DNA of 64,000 bases from Branchiostoma floridae. Its lineage: Eukaryota; Chordata; Leptocardii; Amphioxiformes; Branchiostomatidae. Under the pieces are notes generated by a model that was not told the DNA's origin, searched no databases, and saw only the letters and a list, made by a program, of their open reading frames with translations. This document shows positions 34,385 to 45,140 of the stretch, one piece after another. The DNA is taken from contig NC_049993.1 in assembly GCF_000003815.2 (NCBI RefSeq), positions 5,733,686-5,797,685 of the forward strand, in the 5' to 3' direction. The position numbers and the translations under genes are program-made. Each line of letters begins with the position of its first letter. Position 1 is the stretch's first letter.

Positions 34385-35997
34385 ATGAACAATATAACTC
34401 TCGAAGGCCTGGATGGATTGTCTTGATATTGGTATGTGGGTAGTTCTGAAAATGATCAGATTTGGGCCCCCTAGCGGCTTACGGTACTGCAGCTGAACTT
34501 CCGGGTTTGATACCTCGAGTTCTGGACATACTACGACCGTTGTTTTTGAGTGGTAGATAGCCCTTGGGACGGAGAGCACGTGGAGTTTATTATTGCATTG
34601 GGCTTTATTATTGCATATTTTATATATCTCGTCGTGTTTCTCCAATTGTCCCAGGGCGCCCCCTTGTGGTGAACTTCGGCAGCTGCACCTGACCCCCGTT
34701 CATGGCGCATTTGGCCAAGTTTAACGACATGGTGGCCGAATTCGCCGACAGGGCCGACTTCCTGACGGTCTACATCGCCGAGGCGCATGCGTCAGACGGT
34801 TGGTCCTTTAGAAACAACATCAAGATCAGGTGATTATAGCTTACCGTTACAAAGATGCCCGACGTGATGTAGCCATGGAACTGAAACACAGGCCATATCC
34901 CAACACCATTCGTCGTTAATCAGCTTAATTTAGATGCTTCACTTGTTGATGAAATGCAAATTGTAACAAGAGTTCTGTATTCTATGTTAGATATCTACAA
35001 TCAGCCTATGCTGCCTTTATAGCTTCTGTAATACAAATGCATTTTACCGACAGGATAAAGAAAAGTTTTATATCACTTTAAAGAACGCTCTACTTAATAG
35101 GTTGACTCTAAGCTCGGACTGATCCTTGGGAATCTTACTCAAATCGGTTTAAGAAAAATCGAGATGAAGGGATTACAGATGGCTCAAACGAATGACAGGT
35201 ATTCATAACAAACAAAACGGATGGTGTGATATTAAATCCACATCTGAGAAGGTGAATTTCCGGCTTTCAGGTCTAGCTAATCAACTGTGAGGTGGATCAT
35301 ATGTGCTGACAATCACCATACTTCCTAAGGATAGATAGGGTTACCTTAATCGTATTTGGTTACTGATTTTATAGACATAAAAACTAAGGTTATGATTAAA
35401 AAATTATATACTATATGTTTGCCTAGATTTTTTGCTGTGGTTGCATTTCTTATATCTCTTGGTGATTTCAGAAAGCATCGAACACTTGAAGAGCGCCTGA
35501 CTGCAGCGAAGATGTTGGTAAGTTTTAAGTTTTAGAGGAAAGGAGGCAGACATTCAGTTTGATTCCTAGCGTCTTCCCTTGGTACTGTAGTGGAACTTTT
35601 GATATTTTCATATCTCGTGTTCTGAACAAGGTATGATCATGATTTTGGGGTGTTAGATACATGTAGCTCTTGCTTGTTATATATTGGATAAAACTGCCGC
35701 CTATACGCAAGTTAGGTTGTGTTAAAACCAAAAGATCATTGATACATCACAATATCATTGTTATCAATGTTATTGTTGTTGTTATTGTTGTTTACTCCTC
35801 GCCAGGCCGACTCCAACCTATCTGGTCCGCTATTGGTGGACACCATGGATGACGTAGCCAACCGGAAGTACGGTGCGTGGCCTGAGCGGCTCTACATCCT
35901 ATTGGACGGGAGGGTCATGTACAAGGGCATGCCGGGACCGCACGGGTATCACGTGCACCAAGTCAGGGACTGGCTGGAGAAATATCTACAGGGTTAA
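32369..35997 (+). CDS. Iodothyronine deiodinase D2 (selenoprotein)
   Basis: 251-aa paralogue of D1 with the same intron positions. Exons: 32369-32560, 33999-34149, 34655-34829, 35472-35517, 35806-35997; phases 0, 1, 2, 0. Sec127 is TGA 34690-34692 in SCT-Sec-PPF. EAHASDGW, VDTMDD and ERLYILLDGRVMYKG are retained. Exon 1 is the most diverged part (MKAMQRVALAFHFVGFVIFF membrane helix). Exon 2 is one codon shorter than in D1 and D3 (TMWEGRV), and the C-terminus is YLQG. An alternative Met 7 residues upstream (32348) is in frame. Exon 3 is nearly identical to D1 and D3 at DNA level, while introns differ. Two SECIS-like hairpins follow. Confidence 0.95.
33545..33889 (-). pseudogene. Non-LTR retrotransposon C-terminal relic in D2 intron 1
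   Basis: The frame has TTNKQLYGPLPKVSTKVKQ, RLCLAGHVARANE, and RRVGRPSSTLKKLIEDETGL. This is the standard C-terminal end of CR1/L2-like reverse-transcriptase proteins (T...LYG.LP..S..I..RR....GH..R and GR....L.D.L..DTG). It is antisense to D2. Only the C-terminal ~110 residues remain and no catalytic FADD box is present. Confidence 0.75.
34282..34382. repeat. (GT)n microsatellite
   Basis: Imperfect GT run in D2 intron 2 attached to the GCCGCTAGGGGG-family repeat (to about 34560). Confidence 0.95.
34690..34692 (+). other. Selenocysteine TGA codon, D2
   Basis: In-frame TGA in the AGC TGC ACC TGA CCC CCG TTC context; downstream frame conserved. Confidence 0.95.
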
Positions 35998-36422
35998 CTC
36001 AAATCATACTCTAAGGTTCATACTTGTGGTTCACAACAAACAATAATTCAGATTTAATCATAGTGATATCTTACATTGAAAAACATATCTGTAAACATGC
36101 ACCAAGTCCGGGATTACTTACAGGACTAATTTATCACTTACACTTAATGTATGTCTTTCTATGCCAACAGATACTCAGGGATAATGTGTTTAACTATTTC
36201 ATGTGCCATCGGTCCGACTGTGTAATCAGCTAGTAAACAAAAAATAGATCAATTCATTAGATAAGGACTAACCAGGAAATTTGCCATCCGTAGGTTTTCT
36301 GTATGTTACGCTCAATGTAATGTCACATAGCCTATCAGTTTTCAGTATTTCTCTTAGTCTTGCCCATCATGTCTGCCCGTTACAACATTAGATCACCGAT
36401 GTCATACGATACTGTGGAGAAC

Positions 36423-36497
36423 TTGTGAAGCCCATGAAAGAGAAGACCGTACCTCATCTGAGAGGTTTTCTCCGGAAATAGAATGTTCACAAAGTTT
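36423..36497 (+). promoter_or_regulatory. SECIS element a of D2
   Basis: ATGA (36434-36437), upper helix GAGAAGACC with GGTTTTCTC, apical loop GTACCTCATCTGAGA, GGAA at the 3' side of the core. Lower helix CTTGTGAA pairs with TTCACAAAG. Upper-helix bases differ from D1 but compensate, so the fold is conserved by covariation. It lies about 440 nt after the stop. Confidence 0.85.
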
Positions 36498-36849
36498 TCA
36501 CGGTGTTCTATACATGGGTGGGACTGTAGCTGTGTGTATAGTCAACTATCGCTGGGCATATGTAGCCCCCTCTAGGCCTTCCTATGGGGGTACAAATCGC
36601 AGAAGTTGGCAAAACATTCAGAAATTGGCCAGGGGAGTCAATTAATTAGAAAATAGCATTTCCCTGCGTGAAAATAAAAACCCCGGTAGCAAAACTCCCT
36701 TGGCAAATTAGCGTAGTCAGTCTGGTGGAGACTAGGACCGTCACATATTCTGTCTACATGTCTTGTTTGATTTTCCCTTGTTAGCTGTTTTATGTATAGC
36801 TGTAAACTCATCAATAGAAAGATACCATATACATACAGCACTATGGAGA

Positions 36850-36925
36850 ACTCTGTGGAGCGTATGAAGGATGGGACCGTCCCTCGTCTGAGAGGTCTTG
36901 TCCGGAAGAATAAAAGTCCAAAGTC
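36850..36925 (+). promoter_or_regulatory. SECIS element b of D2
   Basis: Second hairpin 430 nt after the first. ATGA (36864-36867), upper helix GGATGGGACC with GGTCTTGTCC, loop GTCCCTCGTCTGAGA, GGAA. Its right flank (AAAGTCCAAAGTCCTTGCAG) matches the D1 SECIS flank, so b is the positional equivalent of the D1 element. Lower helix is imperfect (mismatch in GAACT/AGTCC). Confidence 0.8.
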
Positions 36926-37018
36926 CTTGCAGTGCTATATGTCATAGGTAGGGGGCGTTTTACTGTGAAGGGAATGTATGTCATATTCCCAGTGCTCAGT
37001 ACTGTTTGTCTGAATGTG

Positions 37019-37048
37019 AAATAAACGACGGTATGTCACAAAATAAAG
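37019..37048 (+). promoter_or_regulatory. Candidate polyadenylation signals of D2
   Basis: AAATAAACG and AAAATAAAGC lie within 30 bp, about 120 bp after SECIS b. Use of either would keep both SECIS elements in the mRNA. Confidence 0.45.
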
Positions 37049-37142
37049 CAATTGTGTGGTTTGCCTGTGTCGGTCATTTAGAAGACAATGTGCACTTAAA
37101 ACGGTAACTTCAGTAAACTCCAGAAGGGCACAACGGATTTTT

Positions 37143-37186
37143 ACCTTTGCCAGAATGGCTAAGGTTATGTTTTGGGCGTGTTTGTA

Positions 37187-37258
<72 letters not shown>

Positions 37259-37500
37259 CAACATAACTCAAGAAGCCTTGGATGGATCCTGATGATATTT
37301 GGTAGGTGGGTAGGGGTCGGGAAAACAAAGGTCAAGTTCGATAATGGGCCCCATAGCGGCTTGCTAAGGTACTGCAGCGGAAACTCAATTTTTTATTTCT
37401 CGTGTTCTGGACATGCTGTGGTCATGATTTTTGAGTGGTAGATAGCCCTTGGGGCAGAGAGTAAGGGCTGTGAGTTTGGGCCCCCTAGCGGCTTTTTTGG
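37143..37500. repeat. GCCGCTAGGGGG-family repeat with (GT)n
   Basis: TTTGCCAGAATGGCTAAGGT, GT run (37188-37256), then GAACAACATAACTCAAGAAG, GGTAGGTGGGTAGGGGTC, and CCCCCTAGCGGCTT. Same order as the reverse-strand copy around 27800-27560. Confidence 0.7.
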
Positions 37501-37545
37501 AACTGCAGGCGCCGGTTTCCTTTCAAACTTTGGACGAGAATAACT

Positions 37546-39060
37546 CTACAACGTGTTGACGGATCTTCATGATTTTTGGTATGTAGATAGAATGAGTGTT
37601 GACTTATTAACTATGCAAATCAACAGCTAATTTGCATAATTAATGAGGAAAGTTTATGAATCCACTGCATTCCATGATAGGACTTTGAAACTTGTCACAT
37701 ATGTAGCTGGGAAGGAGGGAAATGTCAATAGATATCAATTATGCAAATGATGATCTCATTTGCATAATTGATGAGAAAATATGAAGATGTTGACGGATCA
37801 TCAGGGTTTTTGGTATGTAGGTAGCGTAAGGTTCCGGGTCGGAGTTCAAATCTGACCGGAGTTGGCGGAAGGGTGGTGTAATAGGCCGGAAGTGCACTGT
37901 TGTCTCCCTAACTTTTGCTCCCTATTGCTTGGTGATCGTTATAGCTGAGCATAAATTTGTCGTATTTCCTGAAAAGCCCGTGGTTTGTATTGTTTTTGTG
38001 CGAGGAGTAGTTGGTCGGCCAGCGAAACCATTTTTGTATTAGTCCGCTGCAACGGTGATGCGGTTTGTTCGCCTGATGACCCAAATAGCATCGTTTTTCA
38101 CGCGATTTCGAAGAAATGACGTCATCGGAGATTGCAAAAAAGTTATCACATGGAATTTTTTTATTTTCATTTTACACAAACATGAAGAATTTAGCTTCTC
38201 TACCACGTAGGCCGTTATCCTGGGAAAATTCGTTTTTCCCAAGCAGCTTTGATCAAAAAAGTGTTAAAAAATGATAGTTTTCGGGTCCAAAATTAAAATT
38301 TTACTACATTTTCTACCCAAAATAAAGAGACAACAGACGATACCAATAGGTTTGTCAGAAATACGCAGTAAACGGCTTTCCACCATATTGATTAAGTTTC
38401 GCGTCCTACGTTTACTAGCGGAACTGTAGCCCTTCGGCCTGAGGCTGTCCGCCAACCTCCGAAATTATAAAAGAAACTCCGGTCCGAGACTGTAAGTGAA
38501 GACATACATAATGAGATACCAATTATGCAAATCAACAGCTAATTTGCATAATTAATGAGGACATTTTATAAATCCACTACATTCCATGATAGGATTTTAA
38601 ACTTGTCACATATGTAGCTGAGAAAGAGAGAAATGTCAGTACATATTCATCATGCAAATGATGACCTCATTTGCATAATCAATGAGAAAATATGAACGTG
38701 TTGACGGATCGTCATGATTTTTGGCATGTAAATAGCCTAAGTGAAGACTTATATAATGTCATACTTATTATGCAAATTAACAGCTAATTTGTATAACTGA
38801 TTAGGAAAAGTTCATAAATCCACAGCATTCCATTATAGTACTTTCAAAGTTGTCACATATGTAACTGAGAAAGAGGGAAGAGAGTAAGAGGTGTATTAAA
38901 AGACTTGAAAAGAGAATAACTCAAGAATGGATCAAAGGATCATCATGATTTTTGGTATGCTGATATCAATTAATTGTAACTTGGGATCTAATTTGCATAA
39001 TCAATGCCGAAACTTTATAAACCAACTCCAAGCATATAATCTTGAAATGAAATGAGTAAC
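37546..39060. repeat. Tandem ~240-bp units rich in ATGCAAAT octamers
   Basis: At least three units share TGTTGACGGATC, TGATTTTTGGTATGTA, TATGCAAATCAACAGCTAAT, TTTGCATAATTAATGAGG, ATCCACTGCATTCCATGATA and TTGTCACATATGTAGCTG (about 37546, 38513, 38700-38930; partial to 39060). Each unit holds two or more ATGCAAAT or ATTTGCAT octamers. The first unit is interrupted by the insertion at 37831. Confidence 0.7.
37831..38491. mobile_element. MITE inserted in the octamer array
   Basis: Imperfect inverted ends (GGTTCCGGGTCGGAGTT... and inverse of ...AAACTCCGGTCCGAGAC) with GAGTTGGCGGA / TCCGCCAAC further in. Flanked by GTAAG (37826-37830, 38492-38496). Removing it restores the array unit (GTAGCGTAAGTGAAGAC). 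No transposase frame. Confidence 0.6.
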
Positions 39061-39275
39061 GATTTGTCTACAGACGTCATTCTACATAACAAACCTGGTT
39101 TATTTGGCAAAGGTATGTGTTCGTGGAACTCTAGTTCCAACTAGTCTGAGTGTAGGGCACAGCAGAAGGAATCATTGGATTGACTTTTGTCAATGGAATC
39201 GGTCAAAAAGCTATTCATAGAATTCCCGATATGTTGGTAGGTAATCAGACCCTTTGAGGATTTATGACTGTGTGT

Positions 39276-39276
<1 letters not shown>

Positions 39277-39349
<73 letters not shown>

Positions 39350-39350
39350 T
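39277..39350. repeat. (TC)n microsatellite
   Basis: Uninterrupted TC run ending in ACACACAC, downstream of the D3 polyadenylation region. Confidence 0.95.
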
Positions 39351-39465
39351 AAGACAGTTATATAGTTATATATAGTTTGTTCCGCCGTGAGCACAGCCTT
39401 CATTTAGCTACAACAATGCAGTAACATCATATCATTACCTCACTGTAAAAAAATAAACCCTCTCA

Positions 39466-39471
39466 TTTATT
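39466..39471 (-). promoter_or_regulatory. Candidate polyadenylation signal of D3
   Basis: AATAAA on the minus strand, about 90 nt beyond the D3 SECIS. Confidence 0.45.
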
Positions 39472-39556
39472 TTATAGTACATGTCCAATCTTACGTCTCA
39501 AAATGACGTATAAGTACACAAGACAGCGACCTCTACACATCTTATACAGTATTGCA

Positions 39557-39633
39557 GGGGCTTTGGATTTATCTCCAGACAAGACCTCTCAGACGAGGGA
39601 CGGCCTTATCCTTCATATGTTCCACAAGTCCTT
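39557..39633 (-). promoter_or_regulatory. SECIS element of D3
   Basis: On the minus strand: lower helix GGACTT/AAGCCC with one mismatch; ATGA (complement 39613-39616); upper helix GGATAAGGCC with GGTCTTGTCT; loop GTCCCTCGTCTGAGA; GGAG. It is about 760 nt after the D3 stop. Loop again CC-type. Confidence 0.86.
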
Positions 39634-40391
39634 TACTTTGATGCATGTAATGTGGCGTTCTCGTCGTAACGAATGGGCATTTAGACCAAACCATCCCTCA
39701 ATACTCTTAACAACATATAAAACGTTATATATGGATAATTTTTGTCGAATATGTTATTACAAAGACATATTCAGGTATCATCTGAAACGGACCAAAATAT
39801 ACAAACGCAGTGGATCTCATTTAAATGTCGACAACGTGTTAGAATTCAGACCCATGAGATATTTTATCTTAATTCGCAATGTCAGGATTACTAAGCAATT
39901 GTATACTAAGCCCAACTGCCTGTAATTTCATTTGAGCCCGATGAGGTAGAATTATGAGTAAATCTGTAATAATAAAGGTATTTATGTTTGTATGTAGTAT
40001 AGGACTCCAGGAAGAATAGTAACCCAAAATAGTAGCCCAAAAAGCTTTATCTAAATGTTGATGTAAATATGTTTTAAGATTTTATATTGATATCTCGCTT
40101 CTTTCTCAAATTGTCAATATGTATAACGCTGGTGACTGAAGTGCTATTTTGTGTTATGATATGTTGTGTAAAATCAATGCAATTCAGCCCCTATGGGGGC
40201 TGCAAAGTTGATTGTAATAAAGTTTCAAGTTTCAAGTAACTAAGATGCATGTTACTAATGGGTATCCTAAACCAACCAACAAACAAACAATGCACAATAA
40301 AACTTAACATTAGAAACATAAATTCGTCACAGAATATCGATGTGTTACTTGTGAAACCAAGGGTTTAGTTTAAGACACTGTTGGAAGCTAT

Positions 40392-43300
40392 TTAATTGTT
40401 CCTTAGATATTTCTCCAGCCAGTCTCTGACTTGGTGCACGTGATACCCCTGCGGTCCCGGCATGCCCTTGTACATGACCCTCCCGTCCAACAGGATGTAG
40501 AGCCGCTCAGGCCACGCCCCGTACTTCCGGTTGGCTACGTCATCCATAGTGTCCACCAATAGCGGACCGGATACGTTGGAGTCGGCCTGGCGAGAAGTAA
40601 ACAACAACAATTATTATAACAACAACAATTATAGCGTTAGCAACATAAAGAGTGAAATAGATGGCAACGACAAACTTCAAGATATTAAAAGAAACACCGT
40701 AGATGGCGGCGGTCACTTCAACGACAGTGATAATGTCGTCAACAACAACAACATTGCCATCAACATTGCCTCGCTACCTCCCTAATCTCCAAGCAGATCC
40801 TACGGTAGNNNNNNNNNNNNNNNNNNNNNNNNNNNNNNNNNNNNNNNNNNNNNNNNNNNNNNNNNNNNNNNNNNNNNNNNNNNNNNNNNNNNNNNNNNNN
40901 NNNNNNNNNNNNNNNNNNNNNNNNNNNNNNNNNNNNNNNNNNNNNNNNNNNNNNNNNNNNNNNNNNNNNNNNNNNNNNNNNNNNNNNNNNNNNNNNNNNN
41001 NNNNNNNNNNNNNNNNNNNNNNNNNNNNNNNNNNNNNNNNNNNNNNNNNNNNNNNNNNNNNNNNNNNNNNNNNNNNNNNNNNNNNNNNNNNNNNNNNNNN
41101 NNNNNNNNNNNNNNNNNNNNNNNNNNNNNNNNNNNNNNNNNNNNNNNNNNNNNNNNNNNNNNNNNNNNNNNNNNNNNNNNNNNNNNNNNNNNNNNNNNNN
41201 NNNNNNNNNNNNNNNNNNNNNNNNNNNNNNNNNNNNNNNNNNNNNNNNNNNNNNNNNNNNNNNNNNNNNNNNNNNNNNNNNNNNNNNNNNNNNNNNNNNN
41301 NNNNNNNNNNNNNNNNNNNNNNNNNNNNNNNNNNNNNNNNNNNNNNNNNNNNNNNNNNNNNNNNNNNNNNNNNNNNNNNNNNNNNNNNNNTGATACTGTC
41401 TTATGCTACCGTAGGATCTGCTTGGAGATTACTACCTCCCTACATTATAATCCCTCACCTCATTATAATCTCTCACCTCCCTCCCTCTCTCGATTCATAC
41501 ACACAGACATACAAACATACATACCAACATTTTTGCCGCAGTCAGACGTTCCTCCAATATTTGATGTTTCCTGAAAATAATAATGAATAAAACAACAATA
41601 AAAGTAATGTTTACATTGGATCATTATCTAGCCATTTAATTTTAAAACTTTGGTGTTTAATTCACTTTGGAATTAAGACAGGAAAAAGTGGCATTTCACG
41701 TTTGCTAGCAAATGTTGGCCCCTCGCGTTAATCGTCTTTGTCTGCAGAGTATCTCTAAGGCAAAGTAATCTGGATTATCCTTTACATTATGATGCGGTCA
41801 TGGGGAGGTAAACCAAATCTACTTTTCATTTTGCTTATCTGGATAATACTGTAGAATAGAAGGATGACCGTGGTCGTGGATTATAAAGGACAAAATACGA
41901 TATCACTATGGTAACGGAGTAACAAGTCACCTGCATTACTTTGTGTTATGTTAGTAGTTTTCAAGCTTCAACACTTTTGAGGCGGTGACGTTAACTTTAT
42001 GCCATTCCAATGAAAAAGTGCCAAATTGTTCGAAAAAAGCCTGACAGAATGTTTAAATAGAAAAGAACGGTCCTGGCTGTAGTATTATCGTATGGGGTGT
42101 ATCTCTACATTAAGCTACATTTGTATGTGAAACAGTTGAATAAATCGACCTGATCTTGATGTTGTTTCTGAAGGACCAGCCGTCTGACGCATGCGCCTCG
42201 GCGATGTAGACCGTCAGGAAGTCGGCCCTGTCGGCGAATTCGGCCACCATGTCGTTAAACTTGGCCAAATGCGCCATGAACGGGGGTCAGGTGCAGCTGC
42301 CGAAGTTCACCACAAGGGGGCGCCCTGGGACAATTGGAGAAACACAGCGAGGGATAAAAAAAAATACTAGTATGTACTTTCTACTCTGTAAATTTGCCAG
42401 TTATGCTAGGATCCTTCATCTTTCTTGACCAAGACAGACAACCGTGCTTATTCCATACCTATTTGGTAAAACTTATCATCACCTTATCAACCAACTGGTA
42501 AACCGCCAAGTAATAAGTTAATCTACACTTCTTGTGAAATCCTGCTGTTGACAGATTCAGAAATCACTTTGTGTTCGATAACCTCTGTACCTGGTCTACT
42601 GCATGTACGAGGGGCGGTCAATAAATAATGCCCCTGACCCATTTTCCATAGCAGGAGATTAATGAAACTTGGCACAGTTATTAGTCTTTCTCTTCATAGA
42701 AACCACCCAGAGTTATGCATTTCTCCCATCGTTTGATGCAGCTCAGGACACCGTTTTTGTAGGACACCCAGGTTGGTCCTCCATCAGATGCCTCATCAAT
42801 GGCAGAAGAGGGACGACCAGGTCTGGGAGCTGTTTCCACAGACTTCCGGCCATGTTTGAATTTAGGATGCCAGCGTTTTACAAGGTCATATGATGGGGCA
42901 TCATCACCATAAGTTTCTTTCATTTCATCAAAAGTCTTCTTTGGTGTGCGTCCTTTCAAATACAAAAACCGGATCACTGCGCGATACTCAACTGGTTCCA
43001 TTTCACACCTGGTCCATTTCGCACCTGACTCAGTTCAAACACCAGTAAATCAGAAACCACAATTAGTTCAGAGTTGTTTTTTGCAACATAACCTATGAAG
43101 ATATGAATCATTACACATACAAAATTTCATCTAGATCAGACGACTGGAAGTGGGTCAGGGGCATTACTTATTGACCGCCCCTCGTAAGTGCGGTCCTTGC
43201 CAGGTTGTAAGGGCTCCGCAGTCTCTGATGGAATATGTCGTCTTTTATCAGTATATTAATCTGTATCATTGCATTTTTATGTCGGGGCGAGGGCTAGTAA

Positions 43301-44512
43301 AGGTAACACCACCTGTTTTTTGGTGATTAGGATAAATAAGTTAACAAATACACACCTTTCTTAGCGAAGTCCATCAGCCGTGCTTGTGTGAGTCCGTCCA
43401 TGTGCAGGAGCGGAGCGTCAGGAGACTTCCCTCCCACCCTGGTCTCACACTGGAGATCTTTCATCACTTCGCTTTCCCACATGGTCCAGAAAGAGGTGGA
43501 CGTGAAGAGCTGGAACAACATAAACATTCATCAAGTTCTCAGTTCAATTTTAAAAAAAAATCTCAAAATCTCGTTCTCGTTTTCGGTACTGCTTTGTTTT
43601 GGTAATTCTTTGCAAAATAGTCGGTATTAACGGCATGGTTAAGCCAAACATTTTGGAAACCATGTCTACATAACATGTGTTGTACACTTATAGCCCAGTC
43701 TTGTTGTAGCTCAACATTAGTATTATATATGCTTTCTTTACAAATCTGTCACTTGGGAGACTATGTAATCTAAGCCAGTGTTAATTGTGATTGTGAATCA
43801 ATGTAAAGTGATAGGAAAGCTGATATGATTGCAGGTTCTGGGGAGTCATGTTTCTTGTGCTGGGCTAGCTACAATATGGCGGCCGCAGGGTTGTCGACTT
43901 TGCATTATAAATGCAAGATGTTGGCAAATACATCTGGTTAGCAGTGTCTTTTTTTTTATTAGTTTCGCATACATTCTTGCAAAGGCCACTGTTGGCACCC
44001 AACCATGTTTATTATTCTGTGAAACCACTTGAGGTGAGAAACCACTTGATTCCTACGGGCATGACCTTGCAACACAAGTTGGACCGCAGCCTAAGGGTCC
44101 AATGTCCAACCTTACCGCTCACAATCGCTACAATTAGCGAACATGCTGTTTGTGTCTTTGGTCACAGTACTGCAGTTCTAATGGGTTTTCAATTCATCGG
44201 ATCTATTTCACTATACTTATTGTGTTTACTTAAGTTTGAATGTATCCAAAGACAACACAACACGCACATAAACACCACACACACGCAGCCACCCACCCTT
44301 CAACATTAATGTTTACCTACCAGATCGCTGTAGTCCTCCATCGCTAGGGAAGAGTCACACATCTGAGATCGTTTGGCTATATGGATGTCCATCTTTCTCT
44401 GCAGGGAGGGAGACAGAACACCCAGGACCGTTCGGACAGCCCGCGTGGTAACAAAGACCACGACAAAACCCACAAACCTCAGGGCGAGAGAAATGCCTTG
44501 TAGAGCCTTCAT
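40392..44512 (-). CDS. Iodothyronine deiodinase D3 (selenoprotein)
   Basis: 253-aa paralogue in inverted orientation. Exons on the minus strand: 44512-44321, 43509-43356, 42324-42150, 41570-41525, 40586-40392; phases 0, 1, 2, 0. Sec128 is TGA at complement 42287-42289. An in-frame TAA lies three codons before ATG 44512, fixing the start. The membrane helix begins MKALQGISLALRFVGFVV. EAHASDGW, VDTMDDVANRKYG and the YLRNN end match D1, its closest relative. D1 and D3 also share intron 1 sequence (e.g. TTGCGGTCCA/TGGACCGCA and GGCGGCCGC blocks). Intron 2 carries a mariner relic and intron 4 a hAT-like element containing an assembly gap. All splice sites are GT/AG and no break is seen. Confidence 0.94.
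40783..41431. mobile_element. hAT-like TIR element in D3 intron 4, contains gap
   Basis: TAATCTCCAAGCAGATCC at the left and GGATCTGCTTGGAGATTA at the right, bordered on both sides by CTACCTCCC (8-bp duplication plus one chance base). D1 intron 4 has the single sequence TGTAGGGAGATAGACAGGC at the matching place, i.e. an unoccupied site. Same family as 5799-6334. The interior is mostly the N run. Confidence 0.78.
40809..41390. other. Assembly gap (582 N)
   Basis: Run of N starting just inside the left TIR and ending just inside the right TIR of the hAT-like element. A repeat-rich or foldback interior probably defeated assembly. Confidence 0.99.
42287..42289 (-). other. Selenocysteine TGA codon, D3
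   Basis: In-frame TGA after AGC TGC ACC on the minus strand, followed by CCC CCG TTC ATG. Confidence 0.95.
42608..43184 (-). mobile_element. Internally deleted mariner element
   Basis: TIRs CGAGGGGCGGTCAATAAATA / inverse TATTTATTGACCGCCCCTCG (right copy with one change) lie inside TA duplications (42606-42607, 43185-43186). It sits in intron 2 of D3. Too short (577 bp) to encode a full transposase; see the frame within. Confidence 0.9.
42681..43001 (-). pseudogene. Mariner transposase relic, ends only
   Basis: 106-codon frame starting MEPVEYRAVIRFLYLKGRTP. Residues 1-75 are the N-terminal helix-turn-helix of mariner transposases (SYDLVKRWHPKFKHGR, GRPS). It then passes directly to RWEKCITLGGFYEE, the normal C-terminus. 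The whole DD(34)D catalytic core is absent, so the deletion joins head to tail in frame and the product cannot transpose. Confidence 0.85.
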
Positions 44513-45140
44513 GTTGGATTATTTGTCATTATTTACTTTGTTGACCGACCTGGTTTTGTGTACATATATGACGGGTAAGGTATACACTAATACAGATTAT
44601 ACCATATTGCTTCCATTGAGGGGGGATGCTTTTTGAAGTTGCAATAATGTAACGTTCTTACTTTGTCAAGACCATAGGCAAAGGCTCGTATTGGGAAGGG
44701 CACCGCGGTTACCTTTGAGAGATTATCTTGTCTTGTCTTGTCTGATATCCTTTCTTTCACCCATTCTTGTGCGTATGGCCGCGGAGGTTAAATTCAACCT
44801 CATTGGTATGACGAATACCACCTCTCTTCTTGATTTGGCCCCTACCCTATTGCCATTCAAGGCCGAGTTGATCAGATGCAATCAAGTGCAAATAATTCCT
44901 GGTCCTGGCACAAGACCGAACGCACCTTTGTTTTCACTTGTCTGACCACTATTGCGTGCAGGTTGAGGCAAAACCGCTAGGTGGGGTCTGAAACACGCCA
45001 GCTCGTAATATATGTAATGTATGGTACGCGTTTTTTGGTTCAGAAACAAATAAATAGATTGAATAAAAAAGATAAAGGTATGACTAGAATCAGGATGTTC
45101 TATGATTTTGTTCTTCTCTCTATTTTTTGCCTTTCTTTTA

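Noticed and set aside
37546-39060. CRISPR-like array
   Set aside because: Units are ~240 bp, degenerate, in a eukaryotic genome, with no repeat-spacer regularity.
39503-39925. 140-codon plus-strand frame downstream of D3
   Set aside because: It lies antisense over the D3 SECIS and 3' UTR, has no recognisable domain, and the D1 equivalent is not open.
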